A stretch of DNA of 64,000 nucleotides from Micrasema longulum. Its lineage: Eukaryota > Arthropoda > Insecta > Trichoptera > Brachycentridae. Shown here one piece after another: positions 35,401-46,053 of the stretch. A program made the position numbers and the translations under genes. The stretch is from the NCBI GenBank assembly GCA_022494885.1, contig JAGVSM010003993.1:62001-126000 (forward strand), given 5' to 3'. Below the pieces are notes generated by a model that worked only from the letters and a program-made list of their open reading frames with translations, did not search any database and was not told the origin of the DNA. Position 1 is the first letter of the stretch. Every line of letters begins with the position of its first letter.

Positions 35401-38219
35401 CGAAAAGTTCAGTAAAATGTATGTAAAAGTGGGGTCCCAATAAAAAGGATTGCTCTTACCATCTTGGTTATACAGGTGGCCGGAGAAGTGACGTCCAAAG
35501 GTAAAATGTAGGTGCCTCATATTGAGGGGTATCCGAATCACCCCCATATATGTTCCGTGATTTTGTGTAGTTTTTAAATTATGATTTTTTCAGAAACCCA
35601 TTAAAAAATCATAACCTGAAAACTACGCAAAATCGTGATTCGGATACCCCTCAATATTTTATTTTATTTTATTTTATTTGGGAAATCAACAGTTCTACAT
35701 ACATATTTTTAGTAAACAAACAGATATGATGTATAAACTCAGAACTAATAACAGATTTCCACATAGTATACAAAGTTAGTAAAGAAAATATATTACATAT
35801 CAAATAAATACATACAATTTATACTTATCAAAATGTTATTTTCATGTACTCAATAATCAAAGATTTTTTGAATATTTATTTTAAGAACATTAAGTTACTG
35901 TAAATTGGGCGGGATAAGGACAAAAATGCTTGAAAAGAGGATAAGGAGGGGAGGGGAGATGTACATATTTATTATTATAATGTCTACTAAGTTACATAAT
36001 ACATTTTTAGTGTAAATTTTAAATCTGACAGAGTGATGTTTGTGTAATCTATATTTTTAAATGTTGTATTGTACATTGAAAAAGTCCTACGAAAAAAAGC
36101 ATTTTTAACATACGATGTTTTACTTATTGGTACATGAAACAGGTGGTACCGTCTACAAATCCTGGCTGGCACATGTATTGTTATTAAACCAAGCAGCTCT
36201 GTACAGTCAACCATTTCTGTCATAATTTTGTAAAGCAGTAGTTGGTCCGCACACACTCTGTGGTATTGTAGAGAAATGATTCCATGGAAGGTGGAGGCAG
36301 TGAGAGTAGATACATAAGAAATACCGGTTTTGTATTTAAGGTACTTAATAAATTTGTTTTGAATATTTTCTATTCTACTTATATATATGGCATACTGGGG
36401 ATTCCATATCTGAGAGGCGTATTCCAAATGGCTTCTGACAAATGTATAATATAATGAAATAAGGGCCTTTGGATTATCAAAGTGTTTACTCATTCGAATT
36501 ATGAAACCTAACATGCTCAATGCTTTGGAGGTAATTTTATTGATATGCGATTCAAAAAGTAGTTTTGAGTCTAAAACAATCCCAAGATCTTTAATTTCGT
36601 GCTTTCTCATTAGTACATTATTGTTTAGTTTGTAATCAAAATTAAGAATTTTTCTTTTCCTTGTGAATGTAATACAGACACATTACATATGAGGCACCTA
36701 TATGTTACCTTTGGACGTCACTTCTCCGGCCACCCTGTATGTAGACAGGAGAGGAAGAAGGGGAAGAAAACCTGTCTCAAAAAGAAGACAAATTCTCTCT
36801 CGGGTCTCTCTCTCTCTCTTCGATGGAAGGAAAGAAGAAGAAAAAAAGAACATCTCCTTTCTCTTAATAAAAAAAAACTTTTTTTTTAAATTGCACCACA
36901 AAAAGTTAAGAAAATGTTTTATGTCAAATAATTATCGCATTTTTGGGAAAATGGATTATATCTTTTGCAACCGGTTTTGACAAAAGCTCAACCATTTTTC
37001 GACTTTTTAAAAGTTTTTTTGATGCAACTGGCCCTATGAACATTTCAGCACTGATTTATATTGTTTTCTTATATTCAGGTGCCACTTAATCCAAAACCTT
37101 GGTTGGAAAGGTGGGAACGCCAAAATCTTCAAGGAGCTACTGGTATCGAGGAGCACCTTAATGAGAAGGATATTAAAAGGAGAATTAAACATGCTACTCC
37201 TTGGGAAAAATATGACCTTATGAAAGTGTACAGGTATGATAATTTAAATACCTTTCTTAACAGATCGATTGATCCGTTATCCGCTAGAGGGAGGCTCTTG
37301 AAACGTTGAGCTCCAGCTGTCCTATCTCTTTGGTGGTCTTCTAGGCAAATAACGACCAGCTGGAATTTTGTTGGCCACGGTATATGGGATTCTGAAGCTG
37401 AAAATTATATTAATGTAATTTCTCCGGAATCTTCTTGTTCCACTCCACCGTACTACGTCTTGGGTATCGCAAGTTTATCTAATTTCTTGATTCTGGATTC
37501 TGTCCCTTAGGGTTTTCCCTGCAATTACCCTTACTTTCATCTTTGACATTCTAAGCAGATATTTTGTTCTTACTGTACCTGGTGAGATAAATCTCACCCG
37601 CATAAATAAAGGTTTCAGCTCTTTAACGTCAAAAATGTCAACAGATGAAAGAACTGAAGGAACATAGATGTTCAAATATGGTCAGAATGGTGAATGTCAC
37701 ACAGTGTGTAAAGTGGCCACTTAAACCAGCCAATGACAGGTCATAAACCCTGTAGATTCCTAGACTTCTATATTACCTTCTCTTAAATGTTCTTCCGCTC
37801 TGTTGTAATATGTTAATATAAACAGCTCCCCAGGGAGTTGAATCCAGTCCTCTTCTACAAAAATTTGGACAAACTCAAAATATTGTTGAAAAATACCATT
37901 GTTAATAAAAGTTTATTTCAGCTCTTAAGATTTTATGAACTAACTTAATAAATATTCATAAATACATACCTACATAATATTATTAAGTTGCAAAACAAAA
38001 ATTATTTTATTATCTCTGTTATCTGAATTATTTTGCCGATCTTGTATGTATTTCACGTTAATTTTAACGTATCTTGTATTTTATTACAGGGCCACTATAC
38101 CTGAGGAAGACCAGAGTGAAATTTGGGCCGATGTGTATTCACAACTTCATCAATTGGAGATTATGAGGAAAAAGATGGCCCGCAAGAAAACATTTGTTTT
38201 CCCAAAAAAATCTGGATAA
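29383..38219 (+). CDS. MRPL19: Mitochondrial ribosomal protein L19 (bL19m), six exons
   Basis: It is a structural protein of the large subunit of the mitochondrial ribosome. Exons: 29383-29446, 29566-29811, 32029-32171, 34152-34331, 37079-37233 and 38090-38219. They join to exactly 306 codons with TAA, and every junction is GT-AG and in phase. The first 30 residues (MALSISKFIGGINKKLFISS then RGIKECRCFSS) are basic and serine-rich with no acid until Glu, as in a matrix-targeting peptide. The L19 core follows: HFRFIYPEFLP, NIDIPEFYVGSILSVVSS, KFVGICIKRINCGLRAEFTL, DHQGIEIRFMVYDP, LEKRLDDKLYYLRDAPQEYS, LNPKPWLERWERQN. Length is close to the mammalian protein (about 290). A polyadenylation signal AATAAA lies at 38346. 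Introns hold a hAT relic, a LINE-containing TIR element and MITEs. Confidence 0.97.
29566..29811 (+). CDS. MRPL19: MRPL19 exon 2
   Basis: The acceptor is TTATTTAG. It encodes IKECRCFSSLPSPQ, PLHFRFIYPEFLPDPDVT and RTNIDIPEFYVG. A longer open frame in the other register exists across this exon but has no family match. Confidence 0.95.
30275..30455. repeat. Foldback MITE (AAACACTGATTTGA family), diverged
   Basis: The ends AAACACTGATTTGAATCTA and TAGATCAGTGTTTGATTT are inverted repeats. The inner part TTGTTTCGGCTTATTAGGGC resembles the 23155 copy. It lies in MRPL19 intron 2. Confidence 0.75.
30535..30790. repeat. Dispersed repeat, copy 1
   Basis: It shares blocks such as TTTTTACCTCA, GCTTGGCCTA and GAGAGATCAACAAA with 39278-39520, in the same orientation and order. 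I estimate substantial divergence by eye. The type of element is unknown. Confidence 0.6.
31000..31425 (+). mobile_element. hAT transposase relic (ZBED5/FAM200-like)
   Basis: It encodes LENELNRYFPEFEDMG, MILNPFSINISEVPDEIQDE and LIEMKHYSNCKNTFKTGI, then, after a frame break, MRLALSNTEPRIQLF. These are the C-terminal dimerisation-region motifs of the hAT-derived ZBED5 family, where LRLALSNTEP is typical. It is short and broken, without TIRs that I can find. Confidence 0.75.
31495..31617 (-). repeat. GTGGCCACTT foldback family, arm fragment
   Basis: It contains GAAGAACATTATAGAGAAGG, CTGTCATTGGCTGGTTTAAG and CACTTTACACAGTGTGTAA, one arm plus the small palindrome. It lies in MRPL19 intron 2. Confidence 0.75.
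32029..32171 (+). CDS. MRPL19: MRPL19 exon 3
   Basis: The acceptor is ATATTTTAG and the donor GAG|GTAATA. It encodes SILSVVSSNPHSLGK, KFVGICIKRINCGLRAEF and TLRNVIDHQGIE, the beta-barrel core of L19. Confidence 0.96.
32836..33239. repeat. Foldback element with internal TATTCGAGG repeats
   Basis: The left arm (AAACCAGAAATCTCAGCACA ... TTTCAAAGTAATGTATTAGC) pairs with the right arm ending TGTGCTGAGATTTCTAGTT. Between them, about 32975-33066, a unit of roughly 20 bp built on TTATATTCGAGGCC and GCGTT repeats four to five times. It is noncoding and lies in MRPL19 intron 3. Confidence 0.85.
33664..33928. repeat. MITE with TIR CGGTAGTCAGGTGGCAGA
   Basis: The left end CGGTAGTCAGGTGGCAGAGG pairs with the right end CTTCTGCCATCTGACTACCG. 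The spacer is AT-rich. A related copy is inserted in the mariner relic near 58370-58545. Confidence 0.85.
34152..34331 (+). CDS. MRPL19: MRPL19 exon 4
   Basis: 60 codons, phase 0 on both sides: IRFMVYDPKILQIQVLRL, EKRLDDKLYYLRDAPQEYS, then a Pro/Glu-rich link ending PVNPLK. The acceptor is TTTCTTTAG and the donor GTAAGA. Confidence 0.97.
34760..35262 (+). mobile_element. LINE fragment with internal deletion
   Basis: It encodes ANKCLSQEAKLAVHNGVLLP and ESRLNAV-stop, then in a new frame MNSERTAKRIYDVNVNGCRK, PRKTWLDQVHQM and HVKSRNNWRACMRRC. The FGHVE-containing segment present in other copies is missing. The tail is GTTGTAGTTGTTGTTA. It lies in MRPL19 intron 4. Confidence 0.85.
35471..36740. 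mobile_element. TIR element carrying a nested LINE
   Basis: The outer ends TACAGGTGGCCGGAGAAGTG and CACTTCTCCGGCCACCCTGTA form TIRs of about 47 bp including GACGTCCAAAGGT and AGGTGCCTCATAT. A second inverted pair at 35522-35655 (GGGGTATCCGAATCAC / GTGATTCGGATACCCC) lies just inside the left end. The ends resemble Tc1/mariner-type MITEs. The centre is occupied by a LINE. Confidence 0.85.
35656..36673 (-). mobile_element. 5'-truncated LINE (Jockey/CR1-like) with (AAAAT)n tail
   Basis: A 207-codon open frame (36610-35987) encodes the reverse transcriptase thumb and C-terminus: KDLGIVLDSKLLFESHIN, ALISLYYTFVRSHLEYASQI and WNPQYAIYISRIENIQNKF. On the minus strand the 3' end carries an (AAAAT)n tail, seen as (TTTTA)n at 35656-35690. 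It interrupts the surrounding TIR element. The frame is unusually intact for this window. Confidence 0.88.
37079..37233 (+). CDS. MRPL19: MRPL19 exon 5
   Basis: It encodes VPLNPKPWLERWERQNLQG, HLNEKDIKRR and TPWEKYDLMKVYR, the C-terminal extension specific to the mitochondrial family. The donor CAG|GTATGA splits an Arg codon. Confidence 0.96.
37575..37890 (+). repeat. GTGGCCACTT foldback family, long copy
   Basis: It includes GGTTTCAGCTCTTTAACGTC, GTGAATGTCACACAGTGTGT, the arm CCACTTAAACCAGCCAATGA, the end TGTTGTAATATGTTAATATA and the outer part CAGCTCCCCAGGGAGTTGAA through TTTGGACAAACTCAAAATAT. It lies in MRPL19 intron 5. Confidence 0.8.
38090..38219 (+). CDS. MRPL19: MRPL19 exon 6 and stop
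   Basis: It begins after ATTACAG, completes the Arg codon and encodes ATIPEEDQSEIWADVYSQL and a Lys-rich C-terminus ending FPKKSG-TAA at 38217-38219. Confidence 0.95.
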
Positions 38220-38345
38220 ATTGGTTTACCAAATTTTACCACTTTATTTAAAGTACAACGCATTTAGCATGTAGTTTTCATTTATATCAATAATTATGAT
38301 ATTATATTTACAGCATTTACATTTCATACATTGTTTGGAAAAAAT

Positions 38346-38351
38346 AATAAA
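38346..38351 (+). terminator. MRPL19 polyadenylation signal
   Basis: A canonical AATAAA 127 bp after the MRPL19 stop codon, followed by T-rich sequence. Confidence 0.6.
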
Positions 38352-38409
38352 ACTAAATTAATCTTTACTTACTACCTACCCATTATCCTTTCCGTTGGAT
38401 TAAAATAAG

Positions 38410-38905
38410 AAGTACCACAACAAACCATCATGCCGTTTCTCCGTAAGGGTGGGGACAGAGAGGGTGAACGCCACATCACTCTATCTTTGCATACAGATCT
38501 CGCTTCCTCTACATTCACACATCTTATCATGCACGTTCGCCGATTATTCCAGTGAATAGGTGAATGTTACACAGTGTGTAAAGTGGCCACTTAAACCAGC
38601 CAATGACAGGTCATAAGCTCTGTAGATGCCTAGACTTCTATATTACCTTTTCTGAAATGTTCTTCATCTCTGTTGTAATATTTTAAGATTATTCCGACTT
38701 TTGACATGTCCATTTTCAAGTATTTGTTGGATTTGGTCATGCCATGTCTTTCTCGGTCTTCCTCTATTTCTGCATCCATCAACATTCGCATCGTAAATAT
38801 TTTTAGTCGTTGTTTCGCTGTCCATTCGCTCTACATATCCAACCCAGCACAGAGCTTTCTTGATTTTGTTGATTATGCCCATCTCAGCCTTATATAATGC
38901 ACCTT
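38410..38905 (-). mobile_element. LINE fragment split by a MITE
   Basis: The minus strand encodes GYVERMDSETTTKNIYDANV, GRPRKTWHDQIQQ and HVKSRNN, then after the insertion a diverged C-terminus with the CCGTTTCTCCGTA end common to the family. The continuity is broken by 38551-38686. Confidence 0.85.
38551..38686 (+). repeat. Solo copy of GTGGCCACTT foldback family with 9-bp TSD
   Basis: A 136-bp insert runs from AGTGAATAGGTGAATGTTAC to CTGTTGTAATATTTTAA. GATTATTCC occurs at both edges (38542-38550 and 38687-38695) but only once in the uninterrupted LINE copy at 13060-13085. It has one arm and the short TTACACAGTGTGTAA palindrome. Confidence 0.9.
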
Positions 38906-38924
38906 TTTTAATGTAGATTGAGAA

Positions 38925-39135
38925 CATTTTAGAGAAAGTAATATGGAAATTAAATGGCTGGTTTAAGTGGCCATTTAACACACTGCAACATTCTGCCTGT
39001 ATTTGAACATCCATATTTCTTATATCTGTTGAATTTTATAAAGTTAAAGAGCTGAAACCTTTTCCATATAGGGTGAAATTCATTTCTTGTCTATAAACTT
39101 TTAGACAAACTCAAAATATTATTGATTTGAAATGT
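38925..39135 (-). repeat. GTGGCCACTT foldback family, opposite orientation
   Basis: It contains ATGGCTGGTTTAAGTGGCCA, the reverse-oriented internal part (AAAGAGCTGAAACCTT) and ends near TTTAGACAAACTCAAAATAT. It is truncated next to the LINE. Confidence 0.75.
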
Positions 39136-39277
39136 ACAATTTATTCTTTTTTATATTTTGTCCTGTAGGTATGTTTAATGTTGACTTAATGCATTGCAGA
39201 ATTCCATAATTTTGTTTGATCACTTAGGTCCGATTTTTAATCACAAGTAATAGTTAAAATCAGAACTAGTTAATACT

Positions 39278-39520
39278 AGAGTACCAATGTGTTAATTTTT
39301 ACCTCAGTACTTGCTTGGCCTACCATAGCATGTCAAAATAGGATATGATTTTTTACTGGTTCTGGTATTTTTTTGAAATAAAAAAGACACTTATAAATTA
39401 TCCTTTTATTTAAAGATCACAAAATATTGTGTTAAAACATATAGCAAACATAACCTTTGATTCTCGGAACTTGGTTTAAAAAAAGTATTTTTGGATTTAT
39501 GAGAGATCAACCAACCTTAA
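39278..39520. repeat. Dispersed repeat, copy 2
   Basis: Diverged relative of 30535-30790, with the same order of blocks (GAGTACCAATGTGTTAATTT, GCTTGGCCTACC, ATGAGAGATCAACC). The element type was not identified. Confidence 0.6.
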
Positions 39521-40060
39521 AAATAAAATTACAAAAAAAAAGTTTGTTTCATATTTTGAGTACATATAACAGCCTGATAATTTCGAATTATCCATTTCTG
39601 ACATGTTTTACACCATTTTTTTCTAGGCCAATTATTAATTTTTTTGCTAATTCCTCACCATTTCGTTTACTTAGAATAAAAATTAAATATATAACTAACC
39701 AAGAACTACCCAAAGTATCATACTTATAATTTAACATTTTTATTAATACATAGTATGAAAAACAACTTGCCGAAAACTAAAAAACAACCTCACTAAAAAA
39801 ATATAAATAATTTCATTGTACCAAATTTCACCTTTGAGGTTATCTACCTGGAATTTGCTCCATATGGTTGGGTCGGGTGAGCCCTATCTGAGGAAATAAA
39901 CACTCGTTAATTTTTTTACCTACCTCATTTTACACAAATTAATTTTGCCATTTTTGTAAATTTTTTCGAAATGTTGACTTACCTGTAAAGTAGCGTTACA
40001 AAAACAAATGAACTTTTTAAATAGGTATGTGGGTTTTCACGGTCACTGTTATCAATATAT

Positions 40061-41076
40061 GTATATCTTTTTTTTGGGTGATCCTATGTAAGTTGGATTA
40101 GTTCGGACGTTTCGGCTACCATTGCAGGAACCATCTTTTCTCAGTTTATCCTGAAGCAGCCGAAACGTCTGAATGAATCCAACTTAAACGGGATCACCTT
40201 GTTATTGTGGACAATACATCGCATGCACTGCATCATGTGGTTACCTACCGTGTTATATGGGACTCGTTGGACATTATTCATTCAATATGTACCAATTAAA
40301 TTTTTCATTAAAATGCTTTATTCGGAAAAAGATTTTGATACTTAATATACTTTTTGAAAATACAATCAAAACATAACATTACCTAAGAAAAATATTTTTA
40401 CCAAGGTTTCGAATGTAGGTACAAACTTTTTATTTTCTTTATAGTCAAACCTAATTCTCTCCTACACACGTTTTAAATCGCTTTTTTTTATTTACACACC
40501 GACACATACACACCCTCACACATTCATTCACACACATTTATATACACATAAATGAATACAAACGTCGCACACATACAATTTTATAAACTCTTTTCTTATA
40601 TATTATGTATTATTAGATTAACAGTGGAATATTTTTAATTAGCTCTAGTATTGCTAATATATTTCTACTTATTTTTTATGTAAATAGATGTTAAAGTCCC
40701 AAATAAATATAAAAATATATACACATTAAAAACGAAAAAAAACACTAAAATTTTGAGATTTTGCATAAACCTATAAATTACAGTGCACGAATAGTAAAAG
40801 AAGCAATTAAAATACACAAACACCCAAATAAAGTCGACGAGCTGAAATTAAACTCAACATTTTTCCCGGCACTACACACCTCTATAGTATGTGCCAGATA
40901 TACGTCTGTGCCAGAGATTACACGTCTGTGCTAAACACTGCAAAAAGACACGGAATGTGCCTGCTGCTGACTGCCAATAAACACATTTTTTCTACAAAAC
41001 ACACAGTTTACCCTGAAGATGACTCCTGCAATTCCAACTCCAACTTACACGGGATCACCCAAAAAAGATACTTACT
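40061..41076. repeat. 1-kb TIR element with nested hairpin
   Basis: The left end TTTTTTGGGTGATCCTATGT and the right end ACACGGGATCACCCAAAAAA are inverted copies. Just inside the left end, 40077-40198 folds on itself (GTAAGTTGGATTAGTTCGGA against TCTGAATGAATCCAACTT, both with ACGTTTCGGC). The remainder is AT-rich with a CA-rich stretch at 40490-40575. No transposase. Confidence 0.75.
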
Positions 41077-42744
41077 GATGATTCTTTTTGTATGAAAGAG
41101 GGAACAATTTTTCAAGACAAATACTCAAAATTGTACTGGAATTTAACAAATCAGCCCGAAATTTAATTATTCCGGCCATCGAGAAAAATTAACAAGAAAT
41201 TTTTATTTTAGATTCTTCTAGTTTTTTTTTGGCTTTTTCATCTCTCAACTGGGGTGTGTGCCAGTGTCGAGTTTCAGATTTTTATTTATTAATATTTACA
41301 CATGTGTTGGTACTATATACAAGTTAGTGTGTTCATATTTCATATTAAATACGCTTTACCATTGACATATTATTAATTATTACATAGTCATGCCCCGAGT
41401 CTTCAAAAATGATGACACTTAACTCATGCCCAACACGTATTTAATCGTTCTTTGACCGCCATCTACGCGTGATGTTTAGAATCGAAACAAAAATGTCTAC
41501 TTGTGTCATGAAAACATTTTAAAACCTTTCAGATAAACAAGGATTGTGTAACTTTTCATTGAAAAATATTTTTTTCATGAGTGATTAATAAAATTGAAAA
41601 CAATCAATATTCAAATATAAATACTGTTATTTGCAAACGTCCAATTACGCCTAGTGGCGCAATTGCGAAGCTCTTCTTAGTTACAGTAATGCACTGATAG
41701 GAATACGTTTTTAAAATATAATAAACGTGAGTTTATATTATTTTTCGTTCCTTAAAATCCAGGGAAAGAACCTGTTTGGGATCCACCAAAAACGAATGTT
41801 AGTTGTTAAAACTAAGGAACAAACCTTTTTATATACCGAAACCAAGTATCCTTCAATTTTTGGTAGCATATGCATGCTCGTTGAATACAGCCCTGGGCCA
41901 CGATTATGAACGGCTATCTCCCTCGGTATATACTGAGACGGTATAAACTAATATCGACATTTATGTACAAAAGTGTGTTTATTTGTATGAAAATTCAAAG
42001 TATCTTCGCTGGTTACCGATAATTGAACATGTTTAGAAAAAAATGTAAACATATTCTGTGTTTCATACAGAAAACGTAATTTTACTTTGTAGATGAAATT
42101 GAAGATAAATTTTAACCTCCCATCAGAATACGTACCCTGGTATAAATAAACAGTACTTATATACTAGCTATGGGTACATTTTCGTATCTCTACTTTTTCG
42201 AAATATTTTACTCCATAAGGCATGTCTCTGTATATTATGTGAATGCACTTTACATATATGGCTTATTCATTTATTTTTTTGCACAACAATAGGCCAAAAG
42301 ACTCAATTACAGCGGTGAATTACAGCACAGAACACCTGAGAAAAATTCAATTTTTGTGTTCTTACCGGGAATGGAACCCAAAATCTTATTAAAGAGGCCA
42401 TAGCGGACCTTATGCGTTCTATTGTAAGCTGTGTGTTTTTCATACGTCTGCAAATATATTTGACCATTTTTCGCAAAGGAAATTATAAATCTGGTCCAAA
42501 AGTTTACACTTGTGTTTTTACTCACCTGATTTTACGTTGAAAATGGATTAAAGCTATACATTGTGGACATTTTACATCAACTTAGTACTCTGGGATAAGT
42601 ATAAATATATTTTCAAACACAGTTTCACTATCAGCACTAAATGTTAGTTTCCGTAATAAAACCTCTTATGATGTTTAATTATGTCCAAATGCTTGCAGAC
42701 TGGCTGGTTTCCTCCCTAGGGAGTTGTTCATATTTAAATTTATT

Positions 42745-42950
42745 TCAACAGAGAGGGAAAAAAAAAACTTTTTTTGAGAAGGGAATATGGAAGTCTAGGC
42801 ATTTACAGGGCTTATGGCCTTTCATTGGCTGGTTTAAGTGGCCACTTATTACTTAAACCAGCCAATGACAGGTCATAAGCCCTGTAAATGCCTAGACTTC
42901 CATATTCCCTTCTCAAAATATTTTTTTCCCTCTCTGTTGAAATAAATTTA
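42745..42950. repeat. Near-perfect palindrome of the GTGGCCACTT family
   Basis: The left arm (AACAGAGAGGG ... GGTTTAAGTGGCCACTT) and the right arm (ACTTAAACCAGCCAATGACA ... CCCTCTCTGTTG) are about 95 bp each with almost no loop, and they differ at only a few positions. It would fold into one long hairpin. The flanks share ACCTCTTATG (42660 and 42957). Confidence 0.9.
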
Positions 42951-45224
42951 AATAAGAACCTCTTATGCTTTATAATTATGTAATTTGTGTACATTATGTT
43001 TGTCATTTTACACGCATTACAAATTCGTTTAGTTCTATTTATTTGTAATTATGTGAAAAATGTGGTTTGGATAAATTGTGGGTAAATAACCCTCTAAACA
43101 AAATGTTAAAATTTGACCATTTAATGGTAAGCAATCTGTGAAGACAAAAAAAAACTGTCTTTGTGAATTACAAGTAATTATTATTCTAAAAATACACATG
43201 GTTGAAAATTTGGGTTCTCAGTTACCTTTGGGCCATATTTTTTGAAAAACCAATAGGTAAACTGTTCATTATCTAAAAAAAATTGACCTTAACGAACGTC
43301 AAAAAATGGCCTTCATTATCCCAGCGCGCAGGCCTTGAATCTAGGTGGTGTTGATTTATGTCATAGACTAAAGAATCTTTAGCATATATAATAGATATTA
43401 TATGCTTGTACTATATTATAATCTGTGGATATGTGAAAGTTTATGTCATAAACATATGTGTGTGAGTGCAGTTTTTCTCAAAAAGTGCTCTAATTGTTGG
43501 GATTACCTCGTCTCAAGCAGAATTCATATTAGTAAGTAATATAAAATATCACAGCGAGTGAATGTTTTAACTTTTGAGTGTTTGCTGTCGCGATAACAGA
43601 CTGTATCGTCCAAATCAAGCCAAACCTGCGTACCGGGTGTCTGTCAAACGTCAACCGACATGTTTTGTACAGTGCAATAACTGCAGGACTGAAACAAAAC
43701 ATTACATACACAAATCCATTTCGGTGTGTAATTATATCAAGAATTTGAAACCATTCGTCTTATAATTTGCCACATCGAAATCGAACTCTTATTTTAATCC
43801 GTAATTTTGCGATGCGTTTGAGTCCAACAAAATAACAATTGCAATAATGTCTGCCACAAAAAAATACTGCCATATTTCAACCGAACTTATACGAACAATA
43901 TCGATCTACATTTTAAATACATTTCAGTATTTGTAGTAGGATCTGTAATCAGGACATTGTATTTGTCATTGCGCTCCTAGGGTTACTCACCTTTAAGTTT
44001 AAAGTGCAATTTTATACAAATACTTACTTGCATTGGTGATTTTTGTTCCTTATATTATAAACAGTGCCTCAGTGTCATATAATCTACCCTATTGATCTTA
44101 TTGTATGTATTCCAATACATATTTTTGTTTTAACTTAAGAGGCCGGAGTTGTGTATCAAATCACTGAGACATCAGAACGTCGCATGTTTCTTTTTTGCAC
44201 AAAATGTCAACTTCGTAATTAACAAAAAAGGGACATCATTTTACCATGTATTATTTATCAAAGTTTTGCTATTTTTTTTTACCTGCTCTAGTTTCCTGAG
44301 TAAGATAGTAAAATTGATAATTTTTATTCTGCATTTGTGGCTAATATTACAAAGTATTAACTTTCACGGTTGATCTTCTTTTAGCATCCCAATTTTATCA
44401 TAGATCCGCTTATTGTAATCATAGATCCGCTTTTACTTAACCCTGGGCCTCAATTAAGAACGCTATCTTCATCTATATATATCAAGACGGTATACTTAAC
44501 TTCTGTACTATCTGTATCTTACTTCGGTATGTTCTACCTACTTGCCATATCGACATCATATGATCGAAACAAACCAACGACTGACCGCCAAAATTAGTTC
44601 ACATTCCTTACTTCATTAACATTTAAAATAGTTCTCATTTATATATTTTAAATAGGCTTCCAAGCAATTATAAACTCCAATAAATCCCAATTCAAGCAAA
44701 AAAAGCTCGCTTGAATATGATTTTTATATGACTTTTAACCATTGCCAAAATGATATGCTTAATGATCGTCTGCATTTATCTACTGAAGTAGTACTGAGCG
44801 ATTATAAGGCCGGCTCTCGATACGTTTTCAAACAGATGGAAAAAATATAATAATTGAATTTATTTTTTACATTGGTAACTTTCGGACACCTAGATACTTT
44901 TATATGTTAATAAGACAGAATATAGCGACATTATTTTTTGCATCTAGGCGTTCGTTTTATTAAACTGACTGTTATGTTGGAATTTAATTCGACTTCAAAA
45001 TTGAGTTATTTCTCCCTCATATTTTGACTAGGCTCTTAAGAAAAAGTGCCAACATCAAAATGATCAAAAATTTAAATAAATCGTAATTGAAAGAAAAATT
45101 GCTCGGTGGGACAAAATTTTTGTCTCTTTTAATGCGTAGATAAACATATAGAGGAGTTTGTTTTTTTTCTTTTCCAACCTTATATTTTAGGCTCCTCTTG
45201 TTGCATATTTATGACTTTTTTTAA

Positions 45225-45430
45225 ATTATTATTTATCTTGAAAATATCTGGATTATAATCCCTTTTACAATTTTAAAAATTTCTTTAGTAGCATAAAATT
45301 TGATTCTCTGGTCAAGTGACATAATATCCAGGCATTGTGTCATAGCCTTAATTTTTGTTAGTCTGCTACTGCACTTAAAAATTATACCCATTGTTTTATT
45401 TTGTATTATCTGATGTTTTTTAAATCCCAA
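45225..45430 (-). mobile_element. LINE fragment
   Basis: A short open frame with HQIIQNKTMGIIFKCSSR and MSLDQRIKFYATKEIFKIVKG resembles the QNKALRII / RIKF part of non-LTR reverse transcriptase C-termini. Confidence 0.6.
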
Positions 45431-45924
45431 ATATATTTAAAATAAAACACTTTGTGTGTATATACCACACATGAGTTTAATATTAGAACACAACTAGTTC
45501 TATGTATCCCAAATTACCCAAATGAATTGGCAAATCATATTATAGATACAAATCATTGTTTTCATTCATGTAAAATGAACCTTTTACATTCTGTCATAAA
45601 TAAAGGTATATTAATTATAACCTATATAAATATAACATATAAAAAAATCATAATACCATTATTTTACGAAACCAATACTTAATAATGTTCTTGTTATATT
45701 AATCCTTTAAAATATTTCATTTGATTTTAAAATATATTTTTAAATTGTTTTAACCTAGTACTGAGTGTGTTATATATTTTTTAGGTTTAATTTTTGCTTT
45801 TAAATCTTGGGTAAAAAGTGACATGTTTTTAAAGAAATAATGAATCCAAATATGTTTACATTATAAGCTTTGTTTAAGGCAATTTTGTCATAAATGTTAA
45901 TTTTATTTTTTAAATGAGCAAGTC

Positions 45925-45998
45925 GCACTTAAGTGGCCACTTTTCACACTGTAACATTTACCATTCTGCTAATGTTTGAACATCCATATTTGTTCTAT
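45925..45998 (-). repeat. GTGGCCACTT foldback family, fragment
   Basis: CTTAAGTGGCCACTTTTCAC and ACCATTCTGCTAATGTTTGA match the inner part of the family, 50-120 bp upstream of the CCCH gene's 5' leader. Confidence 0.65.
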
Positions 45999-46053
45999 TC
46001 TTCCTTCTGTTAATTTTTCCGTTTTCAATTTTAATATTTTTATTTTTTTACAG

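Larger units (their letters stand above)
38352..46053. other. Intergenic region between MRPL19 and the CCCH gene
   Basis: 7.7 kb, AT-rich and dense in repeats: LINE pieces (38410-38905), foldback family copies, a TIR element (40061-41076), a near-perfect palindrome (42745-42950) and a related pair of 70-bp repeats (41890-41970 and 44441-44508, both with AACG(G)CTATCT...AGACGGTATA). No coding gene is seen. The promoter and first noncoding exon of the CCCH gene should lie near its right end. Confidence 0.6.

Noticed and set aside
36689..36980. Overlapping Lys/Arg-rich open frames
   Set aside because: They arise from simple purine- and pyrimidine-rich sequence next to the TIR element.
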